Notes: generated from the sequence alone by a model not told the origin. 64,000 nucleotides of DNA from Cyclospora cayetanensis (GCF_002999335.1 NW_020312723.1:124001-188000); one strand, 5' to 3'; positions 22,746 to 34,391 are shown, counted from the stretch's first letter. Numbers and translations are program-made.

Positions 22746-23995
22746 AGGGCTAGGTGCCTATCCTAGTAGAAAGTGCTGATCAAGTTCTCCAAAAGGCGCA
22801 CTTTAATTGTTCGCAAACTACGAAGTCCCGCCCCGTTCTGTGGCGTGTAACTGATTTTTCAACGCGCTTTACGTAATTTTTACTTTCAGTCATATACGAC
22901 CGCGCGCGTTTCCTGCGTTCGTCCTCCACCTTTGTAACCTCCCGCTAATTCACCATACGACAGCAACAGTCTGCAGTGCCTCTTGATCTGGCTCTCAGGA
23001 AGACATTAGCGTTATCTCCCTCAAGCTGCGGTGTCTGCAAATACATGAGCCCCTCCAAAGAAACTTACAAATCGATGCTCGGCAGACAGAGCCGGCCCCA
23101 ACCTCAACTCTGGACAGTAGTGTGCTCATGCACAGCTGGTGGAACCCACCGGGCAGTGCACATCAAGGGGCAAGAGGTGAAATTAGAATTTCTCCCATTT
23201 CCCAACAAATTGCGCAGGTGTAAATACATGAACAGTGTTGTCCGCACAACGAAGCCTCTGTGCACCGAGCCTTTAAGGTAGTTGTTTCATCGTTATTGGC
23301 ATGGAGACGTGCACTGCAATGCGAAATCAGATCTAGGAAAAAAACTCGAGTCAAGCTTGCACATGCGGAATGTACTTGCCTAAATGCTTTTCGCGTCTGT
23401 ACGCTGCAGCATCCATGCTTGCACCTCGGGTTCTCTAGAGGGGGCATCTGGGGCCCCCAGAAGAACTCTTTAGGTTCAGCAACGGCAAATGGGTCTATCG
23501 GGAGTCATGCTGCCTAGCCCGTGAACGGCAGGTAAGTTTCTACGCTCTACTGTGTCATGTAAGACACTATCCAGAAGGAAATTCGTCATTGGACTCTTTA
23601 ATGAGCCTTTTTCTTTGAACACCGCTCTCTAGCTCGCACTTCGGAGAGCACAAGAGGCAATGGCTGCACCAGACGAGTGGCGCACAACGCCGCCAGCCAA
23701 TCGGCTGAGCCAGCTAAAGCGAAACACCAAGGATCCAAGCGAGCCCCGGCAACTAATGCGGCATAAGACACCCCCAACATGGGGCCACCTGAGAAGCAGC
23801 GAAGTGGCGCAACACATACTAGCAAGCGGTAACAGATTTGAGCATGCTGTTTTTCATCCGATCTCTGCCTGCCGTATTTTCCTTCCCCCGTTTGTTGAGC
23901 TATTGATCCTGGTCTCCCTGTTCCTCACTTTAAAATTTCTTGCTCTTCACTACAGCTACATTGCTACACCGAGCATGGCTGCAGTGCTATTTTCT
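22746..23995. other. Spacer between convergent genes
   Basis: This separates the 3' ends of the plus-strand unknown gene and the minus-strand membrane-protein gene. Short open frames on both strands show no motif. A further 3' exon of the membrane protein is possible but I found no good candidate. Confidence 0.4.
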
Positions 23996-25218
23996 CTATA
24001 ATCTACTGCCTATTGAGGAAAGCATAGGCAGCAAATGCAGCAGCACATTCAACTGCCTAACAGACGGACAAAGCTTACCAACGACCGCGCAGAAGGGGAG
24101 CCCGGCAGCAGCTGCAACTAGCAACACCATTAGCTTGATTCTCTCCGCGTGTTTGAGGTCAAAGAAAAACCCAGCAGTGGTAACAACAGCTGTGACCAAG
24201 TGGAATGTAAAACAGCAAAAGAACTCGGCCAAAAAAATGTCAAATAAAAGACTGGTAGCCCTTAGAACTGCCCAGGGTTGCACGGAGAGTAGAGTATCTT
24301 GCATTCCGTATAGTAGTGGCATCAGAAACTTGGGACACTGCCCCACTGTCGCAACTGCTGCTGCTTGAAGAAGGGATGCAACGACGTTTCTCTGTTCTTC
24401 TGTCAATAAGATGCTTAAAGTGTCTGCCAGAAGGGACGCCTCTGTAGCAGCAGAACCTGACTCTGCGGCTTGTTTCTGTATGCGGAGAAATAACTCTTGA
24501 GAAAGAGGCCGCACGGATCCAAAAGGGTTTAAAGGACTAAAAAATGCCGTCATCAATCCAACTGTCAGTGCACCCAGGAAGCCAGAGAAACCGCCAAGTA
24601 GACACCGCCCTGAACAACAGGTCTATTCACACGCATCCCAGACTCAATAAGCCACTCACTAAAAGCGCAAAAATGCTTACATCTGCGTGTCTCCGGCAAC
24701 CTAGTACCTAGGAGGAAGATTCAGCCCCGCAAAAATGTGTCCGAGCTCTCATGCTGCTTTGTCTCACATTTTGTTGTGCCGGTGTGGTGGGTGGCCCCAA
24801 TTTTATGAAATTGCTTCTCTTGAGTCAGGGAGATGAAAGCTGCACAAGCATCCCCCGTGCAGCTCCAGCCAAAAAGCTCCAGCCACGAGGAGTTTGCTAT
24901 AAATACTGTGAGCAGCGTAACAGAGTTGGCGCTCCACCTACTGATAGCTGGGCTGTTGTTCAATATGGGGAGAAGTAGAGCGGGGAGAAATGCAATGTAC
25001 GCATGGTAAATAGTGCTAGCGATGTAATTCCTTGTGGTGTACACCACAAAAGATGATGCTCTAGCAGGTACGCACACAGGTCCCTTGTCCAAGTCACTGC
25101 CAGCTGACGTTTCGGCTTCTGAAAGACAACTGCTACTAGCAGCACCTCCACGCGAGTCTTGGGGGATCACAGACGTCCCCTGGCTCTTTCTCTTCTTCTG
25201 AAGCTTCCTATCCCTCAT
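23996..25218 (-). CDS. Multi-pass membrane protein, unassigned (2 exons)
   Basis: Preferred model complement(join(23996..24609,24768..25218)), 354 residues; phase agrees, donor GTGAGA, acceptor CCTGTTGTTCAG. A donor at 24845 (GTGCAG) also fits and would shorten the protein by 26 residues. The ATG at 25218 opens a basic, Ser-rich N-terminus of about 55 residues. About seven hydrophobic segments follow, including IYHAYIAFLPALLLPIL, the Gly-rich GGFSGFLGALTVGLMTAFF just after the junction, SLLFDIFLAEFFCCFTFHL and IKLMVLLVAAAAGLPFCAVV. A transporter role, for example equilibrative nucleoside transporter-like, is conceivable from the Gly-rich helix, but no diagnostic motif is present. Additional 3' exons cannot be excluded. 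Confidence 0.55.
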
Positions 25219-25645
25219 TTCTCGGTCTTGAATAATAGGTCACATTCATTAAATCTATGATGGGGGATGCCAAAAGCAATATGCTCGAAGGTAATGCACG
25301 CCAGGGCTCGAATGGGAGCTTTACCTACTGCATGCGCCCTCCACCTTCAACGCAGTCAGCTATATGTGTCCCATTAATTCATTCATTTAAGGTTTCCTTT
25401 TGGTTCACCGATCATGAAAGACTGCCTGTGTGACTTGGGGCCCTCCAGCCAAGAGCCTAAGTTTAAAGGGCTGCGGCTGCATCTTATCTTGCATGCGGAA
25501 AATGGCTTTTTGATTATATTTATTTTTGAAGGCAGTCTCCTTCGTGCATGCACATAATAAATCAAAAGTCTCTAACGTTAAGGGCGGTAAAAGTCCTGCA
25601 TGCTGCAGCGAGTCAGCAGGTGTTCCGCACGCTGATGCCCATTCC

Positions 25646-25969
25646 TTAGTTGGTTGTTCCTGATGCTGTTCTTGCACTGTAGGGGTGAAAGGCTGTTTTC
25701 ACATTGTCTTTCGGCATCTCGTTGTCTGCAAGTGCAGAAGTGAACATTCTTTTCCCTTCTGTTTCCAGTGGTCCCCACGAGTGAGCATTATGTAGAATTT
25801 CAGCAACTGATAGATATTCAGAGCATGCTTCAACGTCTGTACACCATGGGTTTTGTGATGGCCTGGAGCTGTCGTAGCCTTGAGAGGGCGCATACTCCAA
25901 CGCCCTTAGAGTTTTTGCAACCAATATCCTGGACTGCACCTCATGATCCCTTAGTTGCTTGGCACCCAC
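25646..25969 (-). CDS. Possible exon, unknown (weak)
   Basis: The minus-strand frame encodes about 70 soluble, mixed-composition residues (HEVQSRILVAKTLRALEYAP, later CTDVEACSEYLSVAEILHNA) before turning less protein-like. There is no in-frame ATG at its start and no family match. It lies upstream of the membrane-protein gene on the same strand and could be a separate short gene or a chance frame. Confidence 0.25.
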   Translation of the reverse strand: MGAKQLRDHEVQSRILVAKTLRALEYAPSQGYDSSRPSQNPWCTDVEACSEYLSVAEILHNAHSWGPLETEGKRMFTSALADNEMPKDNVKTAFHPYSARTASGTTN

Positions 25970-26389
25970 TTGGCTTTACGAACTTGTTCAATTCACTCTA
26001 ACACTTCAGATACCTTTCCACTGTGTCTGCCCGCACACATCTTTTGGCACAATAGTTTGGTAGCTGTGTAAGCAGCTCAGAGAGTACGGCTGGCATGTTG
26101 CCAGCGGCATCAAGGGACACCCTCAATTACCGGCGTTCTACCGGCCCTCATGATTATAGGTTTACAACGAAGGAAGAGCAAGAGAGCTTATCGTTTTTAA
26201 GGGAGCGCGTTACTTCAAACTTCTTGATTATTTAAGTGTCCGGTCCTAACTTTTTCCGGGCTCCGCTACACAAGTACTTTCTACTACCCAAGTTACATCT
26301 AACTAGGGGGCAAAACAGAAATGACTAATTGGTGTTTCACACTAGCATATCTTATTCACTGCATACTAGTCTTCAGATAAATGGTAGAA

Positions 26390-26640
26390 TACGCTACGTC
26401 GTGTGCGTGTGCGTTAAATGCCATGTGTTACTAGCTGCGAACGCTCGAAGTGCCCGAAATGTCCAACAACACGCACCCTAGCTGTCCCTTTCCCCTCATG
26501 TCAAGAACTCTGAGAGCCGCGAGCGAGGAAGGAAGGGGGCTTCTTTGAAAAAACACTTGCTACTATTCTAATAAGTTCGTACTGAATCTCGAGCTAGGTG
26601 CTTTTTTGCAAAGCGTTTAGATGGGGCGTCACACTGTTGA
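26390..26640 (+). repeat. Dispersed repeat family, copy 3
   Basis: Landmarks in order: GTGTGCGTGTGCGTTAAATG, CCATGTGTTACTAGCTGCGA, ACGCTCGAAGTG, GCACCCTAGCTGTCCC and CTCATGTCAAGAACTCTGAG. The GCACCCTAGCTG to AACTCTGAG part matches copy 1 closely. The first half matches the reverse complement of the copies near 27560 and 38100. Confidence 0.65.
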
Positions 26641-27559
26641 GGCGCAGCGGATGGAATTTCATTTTGTTGCCTTTTCGCAGAAGAAATTCTAGCTCGCTGC
26701 TAAAAATAAGCTGGTAGAATGGTTGCAAGATGGATTCCTGCGAGGTAGGAGCCGAGCCTGCTTAAGCCAATCCCTAGAATTTTGTGAATAGAGCAGTCAA
26801 CACCATACCCCTAAGATCTCCCACATCCTCCAGAAACCTCAATTAGTTTCTCATTTGTAAAAGCCTTAGCATCAAGCTGTTGAGTCACTGAGCTGCTGCC
26901 CAACGTATGACCACCTGACATGACACTTTGAGTAGACGTGAGATCCATCACCGATTACGCAATATTTCGTGCGTTTTGGTTTTGCTGTCCAAAAAGTCTT
27001 ATTTCTCGATATGTGGATCAATTGACTAACTCCTTATTTTATACTCTATCAAGGCCCTGCGACAAACCTCCGTGTTGAGGCGACGTCAGCATAAACCGTT
27101 GAATCAGGGCATCTCCATGCACACATGCCACAAGGAGCAGTCTTCTCTCATCTAGTGAAAAAAGGCAATATCAACCTCTAACCGGCTTTTGAAATCTTCG
27201 ATTACTTGCCCGTCTTTAAGGCCGTCATACACTTTCAGGCAGCATAATCTCATCACGCCCATAAACAGTTTGTTGGCTGACAATTCATGCCTTTTCACCC
27301 ACTGTGGGGCTAGTGCGTTCGCAACACTTTGCGAGTTGGCCTGTGCTTCCTCAAAGGGCTTTCCATCTCCTTCAACTTACAACGCCGAAGAATTTTTCCT
27401 GCCGTACGATATAAGAAAAAAGTCACATAACCGAAGAACTTGATAGAAGCCCTATAGCTGTCGTTGGGAAACATGACCCTATATCCACAGCCATTGGATG
27501 ACGGTAGAAAGCTGCATGTCAACATGCGTTTCTGCTTGCTCAATACGAGCTTATCAACG
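26641..27559. other. Spacer, no supported gene
   Basis: No frame with convincing composition or motif on either strand. Confidence 0.45.
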
Positions 27560-27860
27560 AGTTTTTAAATATTTTTCCAGAACAGCTCTGTCTTTCCCAG
27601 GCCCTGCTCTTCCCCATTCTGACAGGCGAGACAACTAGGGTGGGCGCAAGCACTCCGAGCATTCACAGCTAGTTGCACATAGCAATTAATGCACACACGC
27701 CATATTGCGCCGTTTAGCGAGCTGACACTAATCCGGAGTAAATGTGTACGAGCAGCCACTAGGTAGTCAATTCCAAAGTAGGTTTTACATAACTATATCT
27801 AGTGTAGCACAAAATGCTGGAGTGCAGCATAGCCCGCTACAGTATGAAATAGAGCAACAT
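27560..27860 (-). repeat. Dispersed repeat family, copy 4
   Basis: On the minus strand this reads CTGCACTCCAGCATTTTG, CACTAGATATAG, GCGTGTGTGCATTAATTGC, TATGTGCAACTAGCTGTGAA, TGCTCGGAGTGC and CACCCTAGTTGTC. It links the two halves of the family, because it carries both the block seen in copies 2 and 5 and the block seen in copies 1 and 3. Confidence 0.65.
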
Positions 27861-28568
27861 CATGCCGAATGTCATTGCCACTAGCTACGAGAGAAAGCAT
27901 ACATCCAGCATCAGCGTAAGGCAACCTGACGCAGTGAACAACATGCTGAGAAATCTCGGAATGGGGAGGACGGACGGAAGAATTATGAACAGGAAGACGG
28001 CAAAGAGTTGAAATGCGAATGATTGAAGACAAAATAGTGACAAAGAAGATTGCTGCGCCGTACTTCAAGGTGCGCAACTTGTTCAGGGATGCAAGAATCA
28101 TGCACAGCGACAGCAGGCAGTGACGGAATTTGCGAGGCACACCTTTATACGTTGAGCAAGCCCGCGGATTTCGCAAGGCGTGTGCACAAGGATAAACACA
28201 AGCTCAGACAAGTGGGCTGACGCATTAGCGCCCAAGGCTTCCCTTGATCCTTCTACGCAGGCATGTTTGACCCCATTCCAGAACATTTGAATACAGGGAC
28301 ATTATCTTAGTTCCCCAGGGTCCAGCTTAGGGCTCTACGAAGCCAAACTGAAAGGTCCACGTACACCATACATGGAACCGTACAGCCAGCAGCTGATAGC
28401 ACAAGAGGCCTCACTTCCGCATACCTGGCTGAGTCGCCCTTAAGAGGCCCGCGGCTTAGCCAGCTGCTCTACATCCGGCTCCCTCTCAGACTTCCACACA
28501 ACTTTTGTATTTGAAAGGTATACAGGAGTAGTCAATCCATATCGATTAGCCAAAACATTCATTCACAA
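27861..28568. other. Spacer, weak minus-strand frames
   Basis: Two adjoining minus-strand frames (27799-28176 and 28098-28286) are open, and one has a hydrophobic run (YGAAIFFVTILSSII). Their 3' part overlaps repeat copy 4, which argues against coding. A tRNA-like A-box near 28465 on the minus strand does not fold. Confidence 0.35.
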
Positions 28569-28823
28569 ATGGCGGGTCACAACCGCCAACTGAACGACCA
28601 CCATTTTCTGCTACCCACGGTAGTCATTCCACCTTGTGACCCGCAGTTGGTAAGGTACGAAAAGCTTGCCATCCTATTTGTAGATCTTACAGTAGACGGC
28701 TCTCACGCTTCAGATAGAGCGGAGGAAAGGAGAGCCCAAGGAGGCCAGGCCCGCGTCTTCAGGTGGGCCCTCTTCATAAGCCATCGCACTCCCGTAATGG
28801 CACTGAACAACCGGAAAGCTTGA
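28569..28823 (+). CDS. Hypothetical small protein, 84 residues (weak)
   Basis: The ATG-initiated frame begins MAGHNRQLNDHHFLLPTVVI and includes an ordered-looking run RYEKLAILFVDLTVDG, then a basic tail. It lies just downstream of, and convergent with, the 3' end of the IMPDH gene. An 11-base inverted repeat (28572..28582 and 28634..28644) lies within the first 25 codons. No family is recognised. It could be noise. Confidence 0.3.
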   Translation: MAGHNRQLNDHHFLLPTVVIPPCDPQLVRYEKLAILFVDLTVDGSHASDRAEERRAQGGQARVFRWALFISHRTPVMALNNRKA

Positions 28824-28871
28824 AGAGCGTGCAAATGGATGGCTTAGGTGAAAAGGGTAGCCATAAGGTAC

Positions 28872-31800
28872 TTAGCTGGTTGTAGCTGCGCCTCCGTCTA
28901 AAACAGTTAGGTTATGAACATTTCCCTCCTTCTGTGCAGCCGCGGAACTGCGAAGTCCCACCACACAGGCATAGGCACAAAAATATGAAGAAATGCAGGT
29001 AACGTAGCAACAAAGATGTAACAATATAGACTGAGATGCGTAGAGATACTGTCTGAGAAAATCTGCACTAGACAAAATGCAGTAGTACTCTTGGTGGCAG
29101 GAGACACGGGCATTCAGAACGCCCTCCATCGTCCTCCACCCCTGTTTAAACCCGGCATAGCCCTACAAAGAGGTAAACTACCACAAGCAGGGTCTTCAAT
29201 GTGGCTTCCTCACCGGACATCGAAGCGGATCTGCCCAGAGTATAATTGTTTATGAAGCTCCCGAATGTTTTGCACGCCTGCATCCTGGAGGCCATGCTTT
29301 ACTCCTTGCATGACATAAGGGATAAGGTTGCGTATGGACCCCTTATCCACCAAGCAGCCTGTTACTCCCTGAGCGACACAAACCTTCTGGCCTTCCGCGA
29401 AGTAACGAGCTGCAGAACCGCTGTCATGCTGGCTGGCTGAGGTTGTGCCGTCGACTATAGCCTGCTGCCCTACGGCCGACGCTGCACGCATCGCCTCCAG
29501 ACTACCCATGCCCCGGTAGCTCTTGACGCGTGATCCATTATGAAAGTAATATGCTCCTGGGGCCTCCTCGGTAGCCGCTAAGAGAGAGCCAGCCATCACT
29601 GTGCTGGCACCCATGGCTAGTGCCTGCACACAGCCACTAGAAAAACTTAGCCTCATGAACCCCTAGGTGGCAGATTATAGACACGATTTGTTCTGTGGGT
29701 CAGGGTGGGGAGCTGCACACAGAAACAGGGATCACTGCTCCCTATTTTACAACATCCAGCGCGATCAACAACGGGAACTGACTAAGCAGCTTACCTTCAC
29801 GACATGCCCTGAATTCTGGATACCGCCGTCAGCAATGCAAGGAATGTCCGCAACTTCCTTCGCGTACTTGCTCACATGATACACAGCTGTTGCCTGGGCC
29901 CGCCCCACTGCACAAACGACCTGCGAAGGAGACCCAAACACAGAGGAGGTAATCCATGCAGTATGACAGCCGGTCCAAGGCGAAACGCAGTCTGCACCCT
30001 GCATCAATAAATAGCACCTAGTACGTGACTGTTTACTTGAGTAGTGCAAATGGATCCGCTTCCCATGCCGATACGCAAAGCGTCAACCCCAGCGTCAATC
30101 AGGGCTTTGGCTTGTCGCGCTGTAACGACATTTCCCCCAATAACCTGCAGCGTTCCACCCGGCCATAACCACAAGTTAACAAACATGTAACCATGAATTA
30201 CACGTAATTGAGCATCCCAGGGCCTGCTAGTCCTCTTGTGACCCTACAATCTCAGTCTTGTCAACTGAATAGGAAGCTGCTATCTGAAATGTATGCGGAC
30301 TTTGCCTTTGTACATTAGTAAAAACGAAAAAGTGCTGACTCGCGAAGACATAACCCCTTTCCAGCTCTTTCTAACCAAAACAGTGTGATTGTTGTATTAA
30401 AAGCCAGTGGCGCATGTTCATTGGCTTAAATGTTATTCGTCACAAAAATTCCAATCCCTTGAAATGAACAGAAGGGTAGCCTTCCCGCCAGGCATCCAGC
30501 TAGCTAGCTTACTAGCTCACCTGTGTCTCTGGGCATGCGGACTTGAGCTGCTTTATGAGGTCCGTTTGGAAGATGGAGTCACCCTGACTGCTGTCGATGA
30601 CCAAAACATCTGCACCAACCTGCAATAATGCCTTTGCCCTTTCAAGTTCTCCTGGTCTAAGCAAATAAGCACACCATCAGCACGTCTTCCAGCCTGTTAA
30701 TCGGTCCTTTCTTTTGTGCGCTATGGCTGGTACATGCGTAAATGCGCTATGCGAGCTCTGCAAGTGGGGCGATTTACAAAAAATGATTCTCTCAGACACA
30801 GCTTTATTCGTGTATCCCGTAGGGGCATCTCCAGTCCGCCTATTACGTGACTCCTGCACACATTCTAGTCTGTCTCCTTTGCTCTTGACGCCGTCTGCCT
30901 CACCTAGTAGAGAGCGCCGCGCCAACCAGCAATTGCTTATTCGCGTCTTTTGATGCCAGGGGATAATCCCTGTTCTTCTTCAAGTCGTGACGTGACACTA
31001 GAGCAACGAGCTCGAAGTGGTCGTTCACAATCGGTAATTTACCCTTCTTCGATTTGCGCATTATTTCGTTCGCCTGGGCCAGATCTAGAGGCTCGTGACC
31101 TACGATAAGGTCGGTAGTCATTACTTCCTCTAACTGTGTATGCCGGTCCGTTATAAAATCCAGGTCCCTTGATGTTACTATTCCCAAGAGCTTCCCTCCC
31201 AGAGTCCCGGTGGAGGTAATTGGCACGGAGCTGTAACCGTATTTCTGAGCATTCCACAGAGCAGCAGAGGAAACAACGCTAACGCAGCAAAGCCAGTACA
31301 TCATGCAGGAAAGTATGTTAAGAACGAGCCCCTCGTGCAGGATATGGATACATGCCTAGGTACAGGATATAGCAGGAAGATGAAAGTATGGTCAATAGCA
31401 GCAGCATCATTAGCAGGCGCTGCTGCATTATTGTTGCTGAGTACCTTCTTGATGCAATCCACATCGCTGACAGTGTCTGTTGGCTTCAGAACAAACGGCT
31501 CCGTGATGAAGCCGTTTTCAAACCGTTTGGTCTTCCTCACTTGCTCCACTTGCTGTGCAATCCCCATGTTATTGTGAATAATGCCAATGCCACTGCGAAA
31601 AAAAAGATGCATGCATAATGTGCATTTACGATTCCCGCAAATGGCTCTCTCATTCCTCTAGCTGGGATACAGAGGAGATCACTTTTTGTAGTACAGCTTT
31701 CTATACTGAAAATTGCTCTTTGACACAGCTGCCCACCCCATAAGAGCGACGCCAATGGCCATCTTGTGCTCTGTGACTGTGTCCATGGGAGAAGAAACCA

Positions 31801-32127
31801 AGGGGAGGCGAAGGCTGATTCCTCTGGTTAATCGGCTTGTCAGATCAACGGATTCCACACCGAAGCTGATGTGTCCTGGCGGGGACAAACAAAAGCGGTG
31901 ACATTCTTCATTGTACAACTATTCGGGTTGCCGTGGTGTATGCTCTCAAGGCAGATTGCTTCACAGTATACTGCTCACGTGCGTAGAGTAGATACATGCA
32001 TATGCTTATACAGATTTCAGCCGATGCAAATATGAGGGGCGTCACCCGGCATAAGGATCAGATCATCATAAGTAAAACCGTAGATGGTCGAGTTAAATAT
32101 CTTCTCCGCATTCCAGCCGTCTGCCAT
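28872..32127 (-). CDS. IMPDH: Inosine-5'-monophosphate dehydrogenase (9 exons)
   Basis: Oxidises IMP to XMP with NAD+, the rate-limiting step of guanine nucleotide synthesis, in the cytosol. Model complement(join(28872..28947,29214..29623,29795..29920,30037..30144,30521..30656,30904..31244,31445..31592,31737..31875,32046..32127)), 521 residues; all eight introns are GT-AG with agreeing phase, and the protein reads continuously against the family. Visible in order: [14 protein letters not shown] at the N-terminus, [16 protein letters not shown], a complete pair of CBS domains (about 105-235; [16 protein letters not shown]), [25 protein letters not shown], the catalytic loop [11 protein letters not shown] with nucleophilic Cys near 315, [13 protein letters not shown], the [12 protein letters not shown] phosphate site, [10 protein letters not shown], and the flap with ARYF (catalytic Arg-Tyr) near 433. 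The C-terminus is short, ending in a 25-codon last exon. Retention of the CBS pair sets it apart from the CBS-less Cryptosporidium enzyme. The start is the ATG at 32127, which begins [12 protein letters not shown] as expected. Confidence 0.97.
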
Positions 32128-33028
32128 TTTCTCCGTGTCCAGGGTCTAGATTCGTGAGCAGCAGGAATAGGTAGCGATCGCCGATTCTTAGGCACAACAC
32201 CAAGCGTGCAGCTGCATGATAGAAGACACTCAGTCGCTACCTATGCCTTACACACGAACTGCCACAGCCTCCTATCAAAAACACTACCAATTAGCACAGC
32301 TAAACTGTTTCTGAGTCAATAATATCAGACATACGATGCAACAGCACGGCAAAAGCTACAGTGGGGTCTCAAGAGTATAGCGAAACGCACGACGACCCAC
32401 TGTAGGTTCCGCTGTACGCAGAAGCATGCACAAACTTGAGAAAGGTAAATTGATTTAATTATCTCAAATGCATTAAAATGGTTCCTAAACGCAACAAGTT
32501 CGAGGTAAGCTGAAGAAGCCCCAAAGATGTAAGCACCAGATGTATCCTTCCTCGGCGGGCAGCACAAAACGCCGAAGTAAGTACACCGGAGTAACTGGTC
32601 CAAAGTTATGCTATTTATTTGGTCCACATTCTATGCTCAGCTACGGAGTGACCATGGAAACCCGATATGTCACAGGGAGTAGGGAACTCCTTGATGCCCC
32701 ACACAGTCACTGGAGTACTTAGCTCACGTCTTCCTTTATCAGCTTTGAACTGCAATATACAATCCAACAGAAAAGGCCTCCCCTAAGCAAGTAAAAGTGC
32801 TACCGTATCAAAGATTTAATCTATGACCTTCCAGCCCTAAATCCTGCCTCTTGAGTGACCCAGCTTCCTTTGCTGGGACCCTTTCCACCCTTCGCCTGAG
32901 CACCAACGCAGTACTCCTTGCGGATGTCTAGAGCCATGGTGCCTAGTGTTTATAAATGAACAAGGCGCGTTCGGCCCCCTGACGATTATTGTATCGTGTC
33001 AGACACTATCGTGATACACAAGTCAAGG
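32128..33028. other. Upstream region of IMPDH
   Basis: This holds the IMPDH promoter and 5' leader, with no recognisable motif. On the minus strand at 32940-32840 an ATG in good context opens a 33-codon frame (MALDIRKEYCVGAQ, then KGGKGSQQRKLGH). It could be a small upstream exon or frame, unproven. Confidence 0.35.
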
Positions 33029-33183
33029 CAGTACTATTGTCCGTAAAATATGAGCTCTTCCATTTGTTCTTTGTATTGCAACACCCCAGCTTATGCTACA
33101 AGAAATAGTAAAACTTCAGCTGTTTAGTGTTCCAGGGCCCATATAGTTCCCATCTTACCCAGAGCTGACCGAGCTGCACTTTG
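33029..33183 (+). repeat. Direct repeat, left copy
   Basis: About 155 bases beginning CAGTACTATTGTCC and ending near GAGCTGCACTT match 33661..33814 at roughly 80 percent by eye. Shared blocks include TTGTATT, CAACACCCCA, GTGTTCCAGGG and GAGCTGCACTT. The unit encodes nothing recognisable. Confidence 0.85.
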
Positions 33184-33660
33184 CAAGTTTCCCCGCTAGT
33201 CATATTGACTACTACCCACTAACTCATTGGCTGATTGGTTGGCTGCTCGTGTATCCTACCCATAGCAGAGTGCGGCTTCTTCCACGCGAAACCGATCAGT
33301 TCGTTTGTGCAGAAAAATGCTAAGTGGGGGGGTTGCAGTAACGCTCATGCTAGCCAGCGTTGTTTCCCTGAGACCGGAACCTTGTGCGTGAGGGTAGGGC
33401 GAAGAAAGTGCTTTCGGGGAGATACAAGAGCTTCAACTTCAGCTTCGGTAAGGTTTGGGTACTGCGAGTCATGGGTTCCTGGTCTAGACACTGAAGCCCA
33501 AAACCCGACTGAAACAAAGAGCTCTCAAGTGTTCCTTTCTGACTGCATCATACGGCTACAGCAATGCTGCAGGCAACTTTGTGCATGCAGCTTTAGTGAG
33601 GCAGGTTAGGAGTCACCTTTTGTACTGCCTCTACGAGCTCATAGCTGCTGTCCAGGCCCG
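33184..33660. other. Unique sequence between the two direct repeats
   Basis: A plus-strand frame at 33235-33609 is open for 124 codons but is Cys- and Ser-rich without motif. I treat it as chance. The segment could be the cargo or remnant of whatever duplicated the flanks. Confidence 0.35.
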
Positions 33661-33814
33661 CAGTACTATTGTCCATAAAATGTGAGCTATTCCATTTATT
33701 TTTTGTATTACAACACCCCAACATATGTCAAAAGCCTTGGTGAATCTTTAGCTGCTCAGTGTTCCAGGGTTCATACAACTCCTATCTTACCTGAAGCAGA
33801 CTGAGCTGCACTTC
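33661..33814 (+). repeat. Direct repeat, right copy
   Basis: Second copy of the unit at 33029..33183 in the same orientation, offset by about 632 bases. Differences are scattered substitutions and small indels, so the duplication is not recent. Confidence 0.85.
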
Positions 33815-34391
33815 ACACTTCTTCACCACGCAGACAATTCTGCGTCGTGGAGACGTGGAAGGTGGAAAAGCACCTATTGTCCAGGTGGAAGGAACGCCCG
33901 AAGCTATCCCCACGACGAAGGGTGAGAAAACAGGGACCCATTACAAGGGGTAATGCGATTCGAATCACAGCTTCCTATAATTTCTCCCTTGACCACTGAT
34001 GAACAGGACGCGAACCCAAGGCCCTTCACACAGGTAAAACAGTATTTTACTTTAGTTATTTCTAGATAACATGTCTCAGCCCACTGCTACACACCACAGG
34101 GTGCCGGCGGAACTAGCCGGCTACTTCCTCTGGTAACCATAAAATCTAGCTGAGGCGCGACTCGTAAACGCACACTGCCACAAGTATCAGCTTAAAATAA
34201 GTAGTGTGCGCTGAGAGCACTACCAGTATTCACATCGTGCAGACTTAAAGTTGGAAAACTCACTCTAAAAAAACCGTGGCTTTGTTCTGGCAGGGCAAAG
34301 GCCAACCGTGAAGCGCACCGTGCCGCGTATCATCACGATTCAGCGCACTGTAGCAAAATGTTGTACGCGTTTAGCGAGCAATTTGCGCGCC
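33815..34391. other. Spacer downstream of the PPAT-type gene
   Basis: No gene seen. It should hold the 3' untranslated region of the minus-strand gene ending at 34392. Confidence 0.45.

Noticed and set aside
28395..28475. tRNA-like A-box and CTCTTAA loop on the minus strand
   Set aside because: The loop would suit a Lys anticodon, but the flanking stems (GGGC on both sides) do not pair, and no T-arm GTTCGA-type loop follows at the right distance.
33235..33609. 124-codon frame between the direct repeats
   Set aside because: Cys/Ser-rich composition, no motif and no exon partners; most likely chance.
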